From the NCBI GenBank assembly GCA_025144025.1, contig JALXWS010000004.1, positions 142,799 through 206,798 of the forward strand: a stretch of 64,000 bases of DNA, in the 5' to 3' direction. Source of the stretch: Corynebacterium sp. p3-SID1241. GTDB lineage: Bacteria > Actinomycetota > Actinomycetes > Mycobacteriales > Mycobacteriaceae. The notes under the pieces were generated by a model. The model saw only the letters and a program-made list of their open reading frames with translations, did not search any database and was not told where the DNA came from. The position numbers were made by a program, and so were the translations under genes. Below are positions 54,423 to 61,741 of the stretch, piece by piece (the first letter of the stretch is position 1; every line of letters starts with the position of its first letter).

Positions 54423-54460
54423 AAAAGGGGGCCGGTTCGCATGAACCGGCCCCCTTTCTT
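54423..54460. terminator. Bidirectional terminator, pstB / phoU
   Basis: A perfect 12-bp stem GGGGGCCGGTTC/GAACCGGCCCCC with a 4-nt loop, flanked by AAAA on one side and TTTCTT on the other, serves both converging operons. Confidence 0.9.
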
Positions 54461-54473
54461 AGTTTTTGATTTT

Positions 54474-55202
54474 TTAGCGACGGAACTGTCGCTCTAGTTC
54501 GGCCATACGGGCCTCGAACTCGGCATCCTTTTTGTCCTCTTCTAGCTTCTTGGCATAGTCGTGGGGTAGCAGGCCAGTGGTCAAATAGATAATGTGACCG
54601 GCAACCGAAACGCAGTGATCGGCGTAGCGCTCGTAGTAGCGCGTAAGCTGCGAGGTCTCTACTGCCTCGCGCACGGTGCCTTCCCATTCGCGTTGGGTCA
54701 AGATACGCAGGATATAGGAGTTAATGTCATCCACTGCATCGTCATCGGTGCGGAGATTGATGGATAAATCAGCGTCGGGGGTGACGAGAATATCGTGTAG
54801 CACCGAGCCCATCTCTTCGGTGAGGCGGTACATTTCCTCGAAGTAGCCCATGTAATTTGCTGGAACCACGGATTCGGGGTGGCGGCGGCGCGCAGAATCC
54901 GCGATGTGCTGAGCAAGTCTGCCCATGCGGTAGAGATCCTCCACGATATAGATGGAGGAGACAACCTGGCGGAGATCCTGTGCCATGGGGTTTTCCAAAG
55001 CCAAGAGCTTCACGGCGCGCTCAGAACACCGAGCACGGATCTCATCTAGCTCCTCGGTCATGGTGAGGGCGTCTTCCGCGGAATCTAAGACGCCTTGGAG
55101 CAATGCCTGCGAAGCCTTATCCAAGATGGTGCGCACGGTATCGCACATCACGATGAGGTCATGGGAGAAGTTATTTAAGTGTTCCCTGTAGGCAGCACGC
55201 AT
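54474..55202 (-). CDS. phoU: Phosphate transport regulator PhoU
   Basis: PhoU is a cytosolic helical protein that links Pst transport activity to phosphate signalling. The 242-residue sequence has the two three-helix repeats with metal/charge motifs LYRMGRLAQHIADSARRR and YYERYADHCVSVAGHI. It is convergent with pstB and not in the pst operon. TATTAT 7 nt before its ATG implies a leaderless mRNA, with an inverted repeat at the promoter. Confidence 0.93.
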   Translation of the reverse strand: MRAAYREHLNNFSHDLIVMCDTVRTILDKASQALLQGVLDSAEDALTMTEELDEIRARCSERAVKLLALENPMAQDLRQVVSSIYIVEDLYRMGRLAQHIADSARRRHPESVVPANYMGYFEEMYRLTEEMGSVLHDILVTPDADLSINLRTDDDAVDDINSYILRILTQREWEGTVREAVETSQLTRYYERYADHCVSVAGHIIYLTTGLLPHDYAKKLEEDKKDAEFEARMAELERQFRR

Positions 55203-55231
55203 GCCAAAGATAATAGCGAAAACCTTTCGCT
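55203..55231 (-). promoter_or_regulatory. phoU promoter with inverted repeat
   Basis: TATTAT (55210-55215, minus strand) ends 7 nt before the phoU ATG. Touching it is the perfect inverted repeat AGCGAAA-acc-TTTCGCT (55215-55231), which would place a bound protein over the promoter spacer. Confidence 0.5.
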
Positions 55232-55303
55232 TTTGCGCAACTTAAGCAGGAGTTAAATGCGCGATTCCTGTATGCTCCTAGCTGCTCTTATGTTGCTGTC
55301 AGG

Positions 55304-56449
55304 TTATCCGCCCGAATTCATAAAGTCTGCAGCAACGGGAACGCAATCGTCCTCAGGATCGTCGAGCCATCCATCGGGCAAAGCCACCTTGGAAGGCGAG
55401 CCTTGGCGGCCGCGGGCGCCGTCGGCGTCGGCAGCCAGGGCGTCGGAATCCGCCCAGGGGGCCAGTAATTCCCACAATGCCTCGAGGGAATCTACCTTGG
55501 CCAAGCCTGCGCGGACTTGGCCGCCGACTGGGAAGCCGCGCAGGTACCAACCGATGTGCTTGCGGATATCGCGGGAAGCATTGTCCTCGCCGTCGTGCTC
55601 CGCCAGTAGCTCTGCGTGGCGGAGAATGACTTGGGTGACCTCGCCCAGGGTCGGCTCTGCCGGAATGGACTCGCCGCGCAGTGCGGCGCCGAGTTCGGCA
55701 AATAGCCACGGGCGGCCGAGGCAGCCGCGGCCTACCTGCACGCCGTCGCAACCGGTCTGCTCCATCATGCGGCGTGCATCCTCTGCGCGGAAGATATCGC
55801 CATTTCCCAAGACGGGGACTCCTGTGTCCGCCAAATGTTCCTTTAGGCGGGCAATCTCGTCCCATCGGGCTTCACCGGAGTAGCGCTGGGCGGCGGTGCG
55901 GCCGTGCAAGGTGACGGCGGCGGCGCCAGATTCGACGGCGATGCGCCCGGCGTCAAGATGCGTATGGTGCTCATCGTCAATGCCCACGCGCATCTTGACG
56001 GTAACGGGAATATTGGTACCTTCGGTAGCTTTGACGGCGGCAGAGACGATATTGCCAAAGAGGCGCCGTTTATAAGGCAGTGCGGAACCACCGCCACGCC
56101 GGGTGACCTTGGGAACCGGGCAACCAAAGTTCATATCGATGTGGTCTGCCAGGTTTTCGTCCACAATCATCTTCGCGGCCTTGTAGGTGTATTCCGGATC
56201 TACCGTATAGATCTGCAGGGAACGGGGATCTTCCTGCGGCGCAAAGGTGGTCATGTGCAGCGTCTTTTCATTGCGCTCTACCAATGCGCGTGCGGTGACC
56301 ATCTCGCAGACATAGAGGCCGGAGACGGTACCGGTGCGCGCCATTTCCTGCTCGCGGCACAACGTGCGGAAGGCAACGTTGGTTACCCCCGCCATCGGGG
56401 CGAGGATGACGGGGGAGGAGAGATCATAGTGTCCAATGCGCAAATTCAC
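55304..56449 (-). CDS. dusB: tRNA-dihydrouridine synthase (DusB-like)
   Basis: The 381-residue FMN enzyme reduces uridines in the tRNA D-loop. It has the N-terminal VILAPMAGVTNVAFRTLCRE, the catalytic Cys in DMNFGCPVPKVTRRGGGSAL, TVKMRVGIDDEHHTH, LHGRTAAQRYSGEA and NGDIFRAEDA. It begins with GTG at 56449, and CACAAT 6 nt upstream is a possible leaderless -10 (56456-56461). The exact uridine positions are not predictable. Confidence 0.9.
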   Translation of the reverse strand: MNLRIGHYDLSSPVILAPMAGVTNVAFRTLCREQEMARTGTVSGLYVCEMVTARALVERNEKTLHMTTFAPQEDPRSLQIYTVDPEYTYKAAKMIVDENLADHIDMNFGCPVPKVTRRGGGSALPYKRRLFGNIVSAAVKATEGTNIPVTVKMRVGIDDEHHTHLDAGRIAVESGAAAVTLHGRTAAQRYSGEARWDEIARLKEHLADTGVPVLGNGDIFRAEDARRMMEQTGCDGVQVGRGCLGRPWLFAELGAALRGESIPAEPTLGEVTQVILRHAELLAEHDGEDNASRDIRKHIGWYLRGFPVGGQVRAGLAKVDSLEALWELLAPWADSDALAADADGARGRQGSPSKVALPDGWLDDPEDDCVPVAADFMNSGG

Positions 56450-56455
56450 GCCCCA

Positions 56456-56461
56456 ATTGTG
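56456..56461 (-). promoter_or_regulatory. -10 element of dusB (leaderless)
   Basis: CACAAT on the minus strand ends 6 nt before the dusB GTG; it lacks the leading T of the consensus. Confidence 0.35.
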
Positions 56462-56592
56462 CTAGTTGACGGGCCAAAATAGCAACTGGTGCCACAGTGG
56501 CGGCGTTCCCCATTTCCGTTTTATGGGGTGGGCGTCACACTAAAGCAGTGGAAATCTTGCAAAGATTCGCTAATGTGGGCTGTGTAACTAAT

Positions 56593-56633
56593 TAGAATGG
56601 CCGTTATTTTGGCTGGCCCCTTAATGAAGGAGG
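56593..56633 (+). promoter_or_regulatory. Promoter and strong RBS of the CoA-transferase gene
   Basis: TAGAAT near 56593-56598 is a probable -10. AAGGAGG at 56627-56633 lies 7 nt before the TTG start. TGGGGT at 56524-56529 resembles a RamA half-site. Confidence 0.5.
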
Positions 56634-56640
56634 ATTACCC

Positions 56641-58143
56641 TTGTCCGAAAGAATCGCGTATGCCCCATTTCAGAAACTCGTCGTTTCTGCAGAAGAGGCT
56701 GCTCAGCATGTCAACCATGGTGACCGGGTGGGCATTTCCGGTTTCACCGGTGCTGGCTACCCCAAGGGTCTGCCTACCGCTATTGCAGATAAGGCCAAGG
56801 CTCTTCATGAAAAGGGCGAAGAATTTAAGATCGATGTATTCTCCGGTGCTTCCACCGCCCCGGACTGCGATGGAGTTCTGGCGGAAGCTGAGGCGATCCG
56901 CTTCCGCTCGCCTTATAACTCCGATCCCACCTTGCGCAAGCAGTTCAATGATGGCACTGCGCTCTACCAGGATATTCATCTTTCCCACTCTGGCCAGCAG
57001 GTAGAGGAGGGCTTCTACGGTGACTTCCAGGTAGCCATCATTGAGGCGGTCCGGATCACCGAAGAAGGCCACGTGGTGCCGTCCTCCGCAGTGGGCAATA
57101 ACCTCGAATACATCGAGGCTGCGGATAAGATCATTATTGAGATCAACGAGTGGCAGTCCATCAACCTTGAGGGCATGCACGATATCTACCGCATTGAAAA
57201 GCTGCCGAACCGCCAGCCCATCCCTATCACTAAGCCGGGCGATCGCATCGGCACCACCTACATGGAGGTCCCAGAGGACAAGGTGGTAGCCGTGGTTAAG
57301 ACCGAAGCCCCGGACCGCAACGCACCATTCAAGGAGCCGGACGAGATCTCCGAGAAGATCGCGGCCAACTTCATTGAATTCCTCGAGGGTGAGGTCGCCG
57401 CAGGCCGCCTCGAGTATGACAAATTCATCATGCAGTCCGGCGTGGGCAACGTCCCGAACGCCGTGATGGCTGGCCTTTTGGATTCCAAGTTTGAAAATAT
57501 CCAGGCTTATACCGAGGTCATCCAGGACGGCATGCTCGATCTTATCGATGCCGGCAAGATGACCATGGCTTCCGCCACCTCGTTTGCCCTGTCCCCGAAG
57601 TATGCAGAGAAGATGAATGCGGAAGCGGAGCGCTACCGCAAGCACATTATTCTGCGCCCACAGCAGGTCTCCAACCATCCAGAGGTCATCCGTCGCGTCG
57701 GCCTGATTTCTTCCAACGGCATGATCGAGGCCGATATTTACGGCAATATCAACTCCACCAACGTTTCCGGTTCCCGCATCATGAACGGCACTGGCGGCTC
57801 TGGTGACTTCACCCGCAACGCCTATATTTCCACCTTCGTATCGCCGTCCGTGGCAAAGGACGGTGCCATTTCCGCGCTGGTTCCTTTCGTATCCCACACG
57901 GACCACACCGAGCACGACACCATGGTCATCATTACTGAATACGGCGTTGCTGACCTGCGCGGACTGGCTCCAAAGGAGCGCGTGGAGAAGATCATCTCTG
58001 TGGCGCACCCTGACTACCGTCCGCTGCTTGAGGACTACTTCAATCGTGCGAAGCAAAACAAGTTCCAGCACACCCCGCACGATTTGAAGACCGCCTTTGA
58101 TTTCCAGGTTCGCTTCATGGAGAAGGGTGATATGCGCGGCTAA
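56641..58143 (+). CDS. Acetyl-CoA:CoA transferase / acetyl-CoA hydrolase family
   Basis: The 500-residue protein is of the Ach1/Cat1 family, which moves CoA between acetate, succinate or propionate. It has SGFTGAGYPKGLPTAIADKA, the glycine-rich SGSGDFTRNAY-like segment (GTGGSGDFTRNAYIS) and HDTMVIITEYGVADLRGLAPKER, whose Glu should form the CoA thioester. C. glutamicum has a similar enzyme (cg2840, actA) beside the same genes. The start is TTG at 56641, fixed by a perfect AAGGAGG. It would work with PoxB and RamA in acetate metabolism. Confidence 0.9.
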   Translation: MSERIAYAPFQKLVVSAEEAAQHVNHGDRVGISGFTGAGYPKGLPTAIADKAKALHEKGEEFKIDVFSGASTAPDCDGVLAEAEAIRFRSPYNSDPTLRKQFNDGTALYQDIHLSHSGQQVEEGFYGDFQVAIIEAVRITEEGHVVPSSAVGNNLEYIEAADKIIIEINEWQSINLEGMHDIYRIEKLPNRQPIPITKPGDRIGTTYMEVPEDKVVAVVKTEAPDRNAPFKEPDEISEKIAANFIEFLEGEVAAGRLEYDKFIMQSGVGNVPNAVMAGLLDSKFENIQAYTEVIQDGMLDLIDAGKMTMASATSFALSPKYAEKMNAEAERYRKHIILRPQQVSNHPEVIRRVGLISSNGMIEADIYGNINSTNVSGSRIMNGTGGSGDFTRNAYISTFVSPSVAKDGAISALVPFVSHTDHTEHDTMVIITEYGVADLRGLAPKERVEKIISVAHPDYRPLLEDYFNRAKQNKFQHTPHDLKTAFDFQVRFMEKGDMRG

Positions 58144-58250
58144 TACAGCCTCGCACTGGCAGGCGCTCAGCGGCAGGCTGGGCGCCTCTCGCTTGCCGAC
58201 GCCCCCTAATTAGGACTTGCAAAGGCCGCACGCTAAAATGTAACGACGTT

Positions 58251-58323
58251 GGGCCTTTAGCTCAGTTGGTAGAGCTACGGACTTTTAATCCGCAGGTCGT
58301 GGGTTCGATCCCCACAGGGCCCA
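58251..58323 (+). tRNA. tRNA-Lys (anticodon TTT)
   Basis: A 73-nt cloverleaf: acceptor GGGCCTT/AGGGCCC, anticodon loop CTTTTAA (TTT), T-arm GTGGG-TTCGATC-CCCAC and discriminator A. CCA is not encoded. Confidence 0.92.
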
Positions 58324-58327
58324 CAGC

Positions 58328-58355
58328 AGGAGCCACCTTTTAGGTGGCTCCTTTT
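58328..58355. terminator. Terminator of tRNA-Lys / csoR-like gene
   Basis: AGGAGCCACC and GGTGGCTCCT form a 10-bp stem with a short loop, followed by TTTTAG on the plus strand and AAAA-flanked on the other. It overlaps the 3' end of the convergent repressor gene. Confidence 0.8.
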
Positions 58356-58686
58356 AGTTTTTCACCATCTTCTTGATGGCGCGCATAGCCTCTTCCAGCT
58401 TCTCCGTGGCTACTTCGCCGTCTTCGGCGGCGGCTCCGGCCACGCAGTGCTCAATGTGATCTTCTAGGAGCGCGAGCGAGACATTTTCTAGCGCAGACTT
58501 CACGGCCGAAATCTGGGTGATGATGTCGATGCAGTACTGGTCTTCTTCCACCATGCGGTGTATCCCACGCGTTTGACCTTCGATGCGTTTAAGTCTGGCG
58601 AGGTAGCGATCTTTGCTCTTAGAATCTGCGTTGTATCCGTGCACGTGGGGTTCGTGGCAAGAGCAGGTTTGATGCTGGTCAGACAT
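58354..58686 (-). CDS. CsoR/RcnR-family metal-responsive repressor
   Basis: The 110-residue all-helical repressor has the CsoR copper ligands in order: Cys in EEDQYCIDII, then His and Cys in LLEDHIEHCV. The RLKRIEGQTRGIHRM helix is typical of the family. The N-terminus carries an additional Cys/His cluster (HQTCSCHEPHVHGYN) not found in minimal CsoR and perhaps metal-binding. ATG 58686 is used; AAGGA lies about 9 nt upstream and TATACT near 58734 may be the -10. No copper exporter gene is adjacent. Confidence 0.85.
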   Translation of the reverse strand: MSDQHQTCSCHEPHVHGYNADSKSKDRYLARLKRIEGQTRGIHRMVEEDQYCIDIITQISAVKSALENVSLALLEDHIEHCVAGAAAEDGEVATEKLEEAMRAIKKMVKN

Positions 58687-58768
58687 GGTTCCGAATCCTT
58701 CTGGGGGAGCGATTTTGTAACTTGGTGAGGTCTCCAGTATATTTCTAGAGGTCGCCTTAGCGCGACGG

Positions 58769-58844
58769 GCCCCCATCGTCTAGCGGCCTAGGACACTGCC
58801 CTTTCACGGCAGCGGCACGGGTTCGAATCCCGTTGGGGGTACCA
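58769..58844 (+). tRNA. tRNA-Glu (anticodon TTC)
   Basis: Acceptor GCCCCCA/TGGGGGT, anticodon stem CTGCC/GGCAG with loop CTTTCAC (TTC), T-loop TTCGAAT, discriminator A. CCA is encoded at 58842-58844. It leads the Glu-Asp-Asp-Phe tRNA cluster. Confidence 0.92.
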
Positions 58845-58859
58845 ACACGAAAGTGTTGG
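58842..58859 (+). terminator. Small hairpin after tRNA-Glu
   Basis: CCAACAC-GAAA-GTGTTGG, a 7-bp stem with a GAAA loop that begins in the encoded CCA. It may be a processing signal, since no T-run follows. Confidence 0.4.
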
Positions 58860-58879
58860 TTCGAATTTAATGTTCGATT

Positions 58880-58953
58880 GGCCTTGTGGCGCAGTTGGTT
58901 AGCGCGCCGCCCTGTCACGGCGGAGGTCGCGGGTTCAAGTCCCGTCAAGGTCG
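58880..58953 (+). tRNA. tRNA-Asp (anticodon GTC), copy 1
   Basis: A 74-nt cloverleaf: acceptor GGCCTTG/CAAGGTC, anticodon stem CCGCC/GGCGG with loop CTGTCAC (GTC), T-loop TTCAAGT and discriminator G. An identical copy lies at 59357-59430. Confidence 0.92.
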
Positions 58954-58960
58954 CAGCTGA

Positions 58961-58995
58961 GCAGTAATCGTTTCTACGGTTGCTGCTTTTTATTT
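58961..58995 (+). terminator. Terminator after tRNA-Asp copy 1
   Basis: A 10-bp stem GCAGTAATCG/CGGTTGCTGC, including two wobbles, is followed by TTTTTATTTT. It closes the tRNA-Glu/tRNA-Asp unit. Confidence 0.8.
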
Positions 58996-59011
58996 TGTTA
59001 CGCTGGCGCTA

Positions 59012-59273
59012 GCTAAAGAATTTCTACCGGGAAGACATCTTCCTCGTCTATGCAGATTCAGAGGAGGAGGCGCAGCACAAGGTTGCTGACCGAGCTCACG
59101 CGCAAGAGTATGAAGAGCTGAAGTTGCGTCACATTGTTGATGTCGCTCCGGCCCTTTATGGCTATGTGGACCGAGATTGTGACCTCTACTCGCGGCACTT
59201 TGCTGCAATGGAAGGCTATGAGCGTTTTGAGATGAAATTGGGAGGAAGCGATCCGCTTCAGGTTCCCAAATAG
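59012..59273 (+). pseudogene. Start-less gene remnant between two tRNA-Asp genes
   Basis: A frame of about 86 codons reads LKNFYREDIFLVYADSEEEA, continues through an acidic helical stretch (HKVADRAHAQEYEELKLRHI), and ends GGSDPLQVPK with a TAG at about 59271. Codon use looks coding, but an in-frame TAG lies just before it and no ATG, GTG or TTG with a ribosome binding site opens it. It looks like the 3' end of a lost gene. I do not recognise the family. It lies between two identical tRNA-Asp copies. Confidence 0.5.
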
Positions 59274-59356
59274 TGTTGTGACGTGCTGATTTGGTGAGTG
59301 TTGGGAGTCTTCTGTAAAGTAACTATCCGTGCCAGAGAGCACGCATAATTTAAAAT

Positions 59357-59430
59357 GGCCTTGTGGCGCAGTTGGTTAGCGCGCCGCCCTGTCACGGCGG
59401 AGGTCGCGGGTTCAAGTCCCGTCAAGGTCG
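59357..59430 (+). tRNA. tRNA-Asp (anticodon GTC), copy 2
   Basis: Identical over 74 nt to the copy at 58880-58953; the flanking sequences differ, so the duplication covers little more than the gene itself. Confidence 0.92.
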
Positions 59431-59449
59431 CCGAAACCTTCGGGTTTCT

Positions 59450-59522
59450 GGCCAGATAGCTCAGTCGGTAGAGCACACGCCTGAAAAGTGTGGGGTCGCC
59501 AGTTCGATCCTGGCTCTGGCCA
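59450..59522 (+). tRNA. tRNA-Phe (anticodon GAA)
   Basis: A 73-nt cloverleaf: acceptor GGCCAGA/TCTGGCC, anticodon stem CACGC/GTGTG with one wobble and loop CTGAAAA (GAA), T-loop TTCGATC, discriminator A. CCA is not encoded. Confidence 0.92.
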
Positions 59523-59527
59523 CAATA

Positions 59528-59560
59528 ATGGCTCCTCGTTAGAAGCGAGGAGCCATTTTT
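59528..59560 (+). terminator. Terminator of the tRNA cluster
   Basis: A perfect 11-bp stem ATGGCTCCTCG/CGAGGAGCCAT with a 7-nt loop is followed by a run of T. Confidence 0.9.
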
Positions 59561-59564
59561 GCTT

Positions 59565-59570
59565 TAGTAT
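59565..59570 (+). promoter_or_regulatory. -10 element of the small acetyltransferase gene (leaderless)
   Basis: TAGTAT ends 6 nt before the ATG at 59577. Confidence 0.5.
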
Positions 59571-59576
59571 GGAACC

Positions 59577-59867
59577 ATGGAACACACTATTGCACACCAG
59601 ACCGATAAGTCCCGTTACGTACTTTGCGTGGATGGCGTCGAAGCGGGTTCGTGCCACTATGTAGATGCGGGCAATACCCGCGAGTTCAACCACACAGTCA
59701 TCAAGGACGCCTTCCGCGGCCAAGGACTTTCTGCGCCGTTGATTAAGGCAGCGCTTGATGACGCCCGGGGCGTCGGCAAGCAAGTCATTGCCACCTGCTC
59801 TGCGGTTGCGCACTTTACAGAAAAGAATCCCGAATACCGCGACCTGCTCCGTCCAGAAGGTATATAA
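59577..59867 (+). CDS. Small GNAT-like N-acetyltransferase
   Basis: The 96-residue protein is of the minimal GCN5-related group (YidJ-like). It has the acetyl-CoA loop FRGQGLSAPLIKAALDDAR near residue 46 and VIATCSAVAHFTEKNPEYRDLL at the end, both typical of that short family. The substrate is unknown. It has its own leaderless promoter and a terminator shared with convergent cysE. Confidence 0.85.
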   Translation: MEHTIAHQTDKSRYVLCVDGVEAGSCHYVDAGNTREFNHTVIKDAFRGQGLSAPLIKAALDDARGVGKQVIATCSAVAHFTEKNPEYRDLLRPEGI

Positions 59868-59869
59868 AA

Positions 59870-59897
59870 AGCGGCCCACAGTTGTCTGTGAGCCGCT
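59870..59897. terminator. Bidirectional terminator, acetyltransferase / cysE
   Basis: AGCGGCCCACAG pairs with CTGTGAGCCGCT around a TTGT loop, 2 bp after the acetyltransferase stop and 10 bp from the cysE stop. AAAA precedes the stem, giving a U-run on the minus strand. Confidence 0.8.
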
Positions 59898-59907
59898 GGG
59901 AGAGAAT

Positions 59908-60471
59908 TTAGATGTAGTAGTCGGGGTCGACCAGTTTAATGCGCTCATTCGGATTGCGCGGCCGATTATTAGCGGGGATGCCAACGGCAATATGCTCGGC
60001 GGGAACGTCTTTAGTAACTACGGCATTGGCGCCAATTGCCGAACCCTCGCCGATGGTGATAGGCCCTAGAACCTTTGCGCCGGCGCCAATGACGACATTG
60101 TCTTCGATGGTGGGGTGGCGCTTGGTTTGGGTAAGCACCTGACCGCCGAGGGTGACTCCGTGATACAGCATGACGCCATCACCAATCTCGGCCGTCTCAC
60201 CGATGACGATGCCCATGCCGTGGTCAATAAAGAAGCGGCGGCCAATGGTGGCGCCGGGGTGGATCTCCACACCAGTAAAGAAGCGGTTAATCTGCGCTAG
60301 GATGCGCGCGGGTCCGCGCAGGCCACGCTTCCACATCCAGTGCGAAATGCGGTGGGACCAAATGGCGTGGAGGCCGGAATATACCACCGCATTTTCGACG
60401 TCCCCGCGTGCAGCCGGATCGTGATCTTTTGCATTTGCTAAGTCTTCACGGATGTAGTTCATAATGCTCAT
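59908..60471 (-). CDS. cysE: Serine O-acetyltransferase
   Basis: CysE makes O-acetylserine for cysteine synthesis by CysK, encoded next door. The 187-residue short form (EpsC-like) has the helical N-terminus, then a left-handed beta-helix of hexapeptide repeats with [40 protein letters not shown] and [16 protein letters not shown]. The C-terminal Ile matches the tail that inserts into CysK. ATG 60471 is chosen because TACTAT lies 6 nt before it; ATG 60462 is possible. Confidence 0.93.
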   Translation of the reverse strand: MSIMNYIREDLANAKDHDPAARGDVENAVVYSGLHAIWSHRISHWMWKRGLRGPARILAQINRFFTGVEIHPGATIGRRFFIDHGMGIVIGETAEIGDGVMLYHGVTLGGQVLTQTKRHPTIEDNVVIGAGAKVLGPITIGEGSAIGANAVVTKDVPAEHIAVGIPANNRPRNPNERIKLVDPDYYI

Positions 60472-60477
60472 GCACAC

Positions 60478-60483
60478 ATAGTA
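60478..60483 (-). promoter_or_regulatory. -10 element of cysE (leaderless)
   Basis: TACTAT on the minus strand ends 6 nt before the ATG at 60471. Confidence 0.5.
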
Positions 60484-60494
60484 CTGGCATAGAA

Positions 60495-60525
60495 AAAGCA
60501 CCCGCCATGGTTGGCAGGTGCTTTT
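60495..60525 (-). terminator. cysK terminator
   Basis: AAAAGCACCC and GGTGCTTTT with inner GCCA/TGGC pairing form a stem flanked by A and T runs. It lies 17 bp past the cysK stop and just before the cysE promoter. Confidence 0.8.
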
Positions 60526-60541
60526 ATTCATCCGGGGCGGC

Positions 60542-61477
60542 TTAGGCCTCGCGGATGTCCTCGAAGAGGACGGTGGAAACGTAGCGCTCACCAAAGTCTG
60601 GCAGGACAACTACGATGGTCTTGCCCTCGAACTCAGGGCGCTCCGCCAGCTTCAGAGCTGCAGAGACGTTAGCACCAGCGGAAATGCCGACCAGTAGGCC
60701 TTCCTGGGTAGCCAGGTCGCGGGAAACCTTGATGGACTCCTCGGTGGTAGCGGTAAAGACTTCGTCGAGAAGCTCGCGGTCAAGTACCTCCGGAACGAAG
60801 TTAGCGCCAAGGCCCTGAATCTTGTGCGGACCAGCGTGACCCTCAGAAAGGACTGGCGAATCGGCCGGCTCAACGGCTACCAAGTGCAGGTCCGGATTCT
60901 TGGACTTAAGGAAGCGGCCTGCACCGGTAACGGTGCCGCCGGTGCCTACGCCGGCAACGAAGGCGTCAACCTTGCTTTCTGCGTCTTCCCAAATCTCCGG
61001 GCCGGTGGTCTCCTCGTGAATCTTCGGGTTGGCTTCATTGGCGAACTGGGCCGCAAGAATGGCGTTCTCGTTCTCGGCGACGATTTCATTCGCCTTGTCG
61101 ACGGCGCCTTGCATGCCCGCCGCACCAGGGGTCAGTACGATTTCTGCGCCGTAGGCGCGCAGCAGCACCTTGCGCTCGTTGGACATGGTCTCTGGCATGG
61201 TCAAGATGACCTTGTAGCCCAAGGTGGCGCCGGCCAGAGCCAAGGCAATGCCGGTGTTGCCGGAGGTGGCCTCCACGATGGTGCCGCCTGGCTTGAGCTG
61301 GCCGGACTTTTCAGCGGCCTCAACGATGGCCTTGCCGATACGGTCCTTGACGGAATTTGCTGGGTTAAAAGACTCCACCTTGGCAAGCACGGTTGCGCCC
61401 TTGCCCTCGGTTAGACGGTTGAGGCGGACCAGTGGGGTGCCGCCGATGGTTTCCATGATGTTGTTGTAGACAGCCAT
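60542..61477 (-). CDS. cysK: Cysteine synthase (O-acetylserine sulfhydrylase)
   Basis: CysK replaces the acetyl group of O-acetylserine with sulfide. This 311-residue PLP enzyme has the PLP-lysine in [14 protein letters not shown], the substrate loop [13 protein letters not shown] and the phosphate-binding [21 protein letters not shown] lies 8 nt before the ATG at 61477. The leader and promoter carry a McbR-type box, matching the known control of sulfur genes in C. glutamicum. Confidence 0.95.
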   Translation of the reverse strand: MAVYNNIMETIGGTPLVRLNRLTEGKGATVLAKVESFNPANSVKDRIGKAIVEAAEKSGQLKPGGTIVEATSGNTGIALALAGATLGYKVILTMPETMSNERKVLLRAYGAEIVLTPGAAGMQGAVDKANEIVAENENAILAAQFANEANPKIHEETTGPEIWEDAESKVDAFVAGVGTGGTVTGAGRFLKSKNPDLHLVAVEPADSPVLSEGHAGPHKIQGLGANFVPEVLDRELLDEVFTATTEESIKVSRDLATQEGLLVGISAGANVSAALKLAERPEFEGKTIVVVLPDFGERYVSTVLFEDIREA

Positions 61478-61516
61478 TTTGTGGACTCCTTTGGGAATCA
61501 GATTTGGGTTCAAATC

Positions 61517-61537
61517 GTGTACAACGCAAGCGTACAC
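61517..61537 (-). promoter_or_regulatory. Inverted repeat in the cysK leader
   Basis: GTGTAC N9 GTACAC, a perfect 6-bp-arm palindrome 40 bp before the cysK ATG and downstream of the probable start site. It is a possible second operator; the binding protein is unknown. Confidence 0.4.
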
Positions 61538-61545
61538 CACACAAC

Positions 61546-61561
61546 TAGACCAGTTAGTATA
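61546..61561 (-). promoter_or_regulatory. McbR-type operator overlapping the cysK -10
   Basis: TAGACCAGTTAGTATA matches the McbR consensus TAGAC-N6-GTCTA at 9 of 10 fixed positions. Read on the minus strand it contains TATACT, a good -10 for cysK, so binding would block the promoter. A second TAGAC half-site lies at 61569-61573. Confidence 0.65.
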
Positions 61562-61635
61562 TAAATTCTAGACCGTTTATTCGGGCATCCCATGTGGGAT
61601 TGTAGCGTCAGATAAGCCAAGGGCGATTTCGAATT

Positions 61636-61725
61636 ACCCCCACATGCTGTCTATACTTCCACTCAGTTGCCCGCTGGACCCCAAATTCCCGGGGGAGGGC
61701 GGGTGCACCTACTTGGTTACCCCCG
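61636..61725 (+). promoter_or_regulatory. ramA promoter and RamA-type binding motifs
   Basis: TATACT (61652-61657) is a likely -10. Around it lie C4-5 motifs of the kind bound by RamA: ACCCCCA (61636-61642), ACCCCA (61678-61683) and ACCCCCG (61719-61725), plus a G5 run near 61691. The motifs lie on both sides of the start site, which fits negative autoregulation. Confidence 0.5.
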
Positions 61726-61741
61726 ACGAGGAAAGAGTCTC

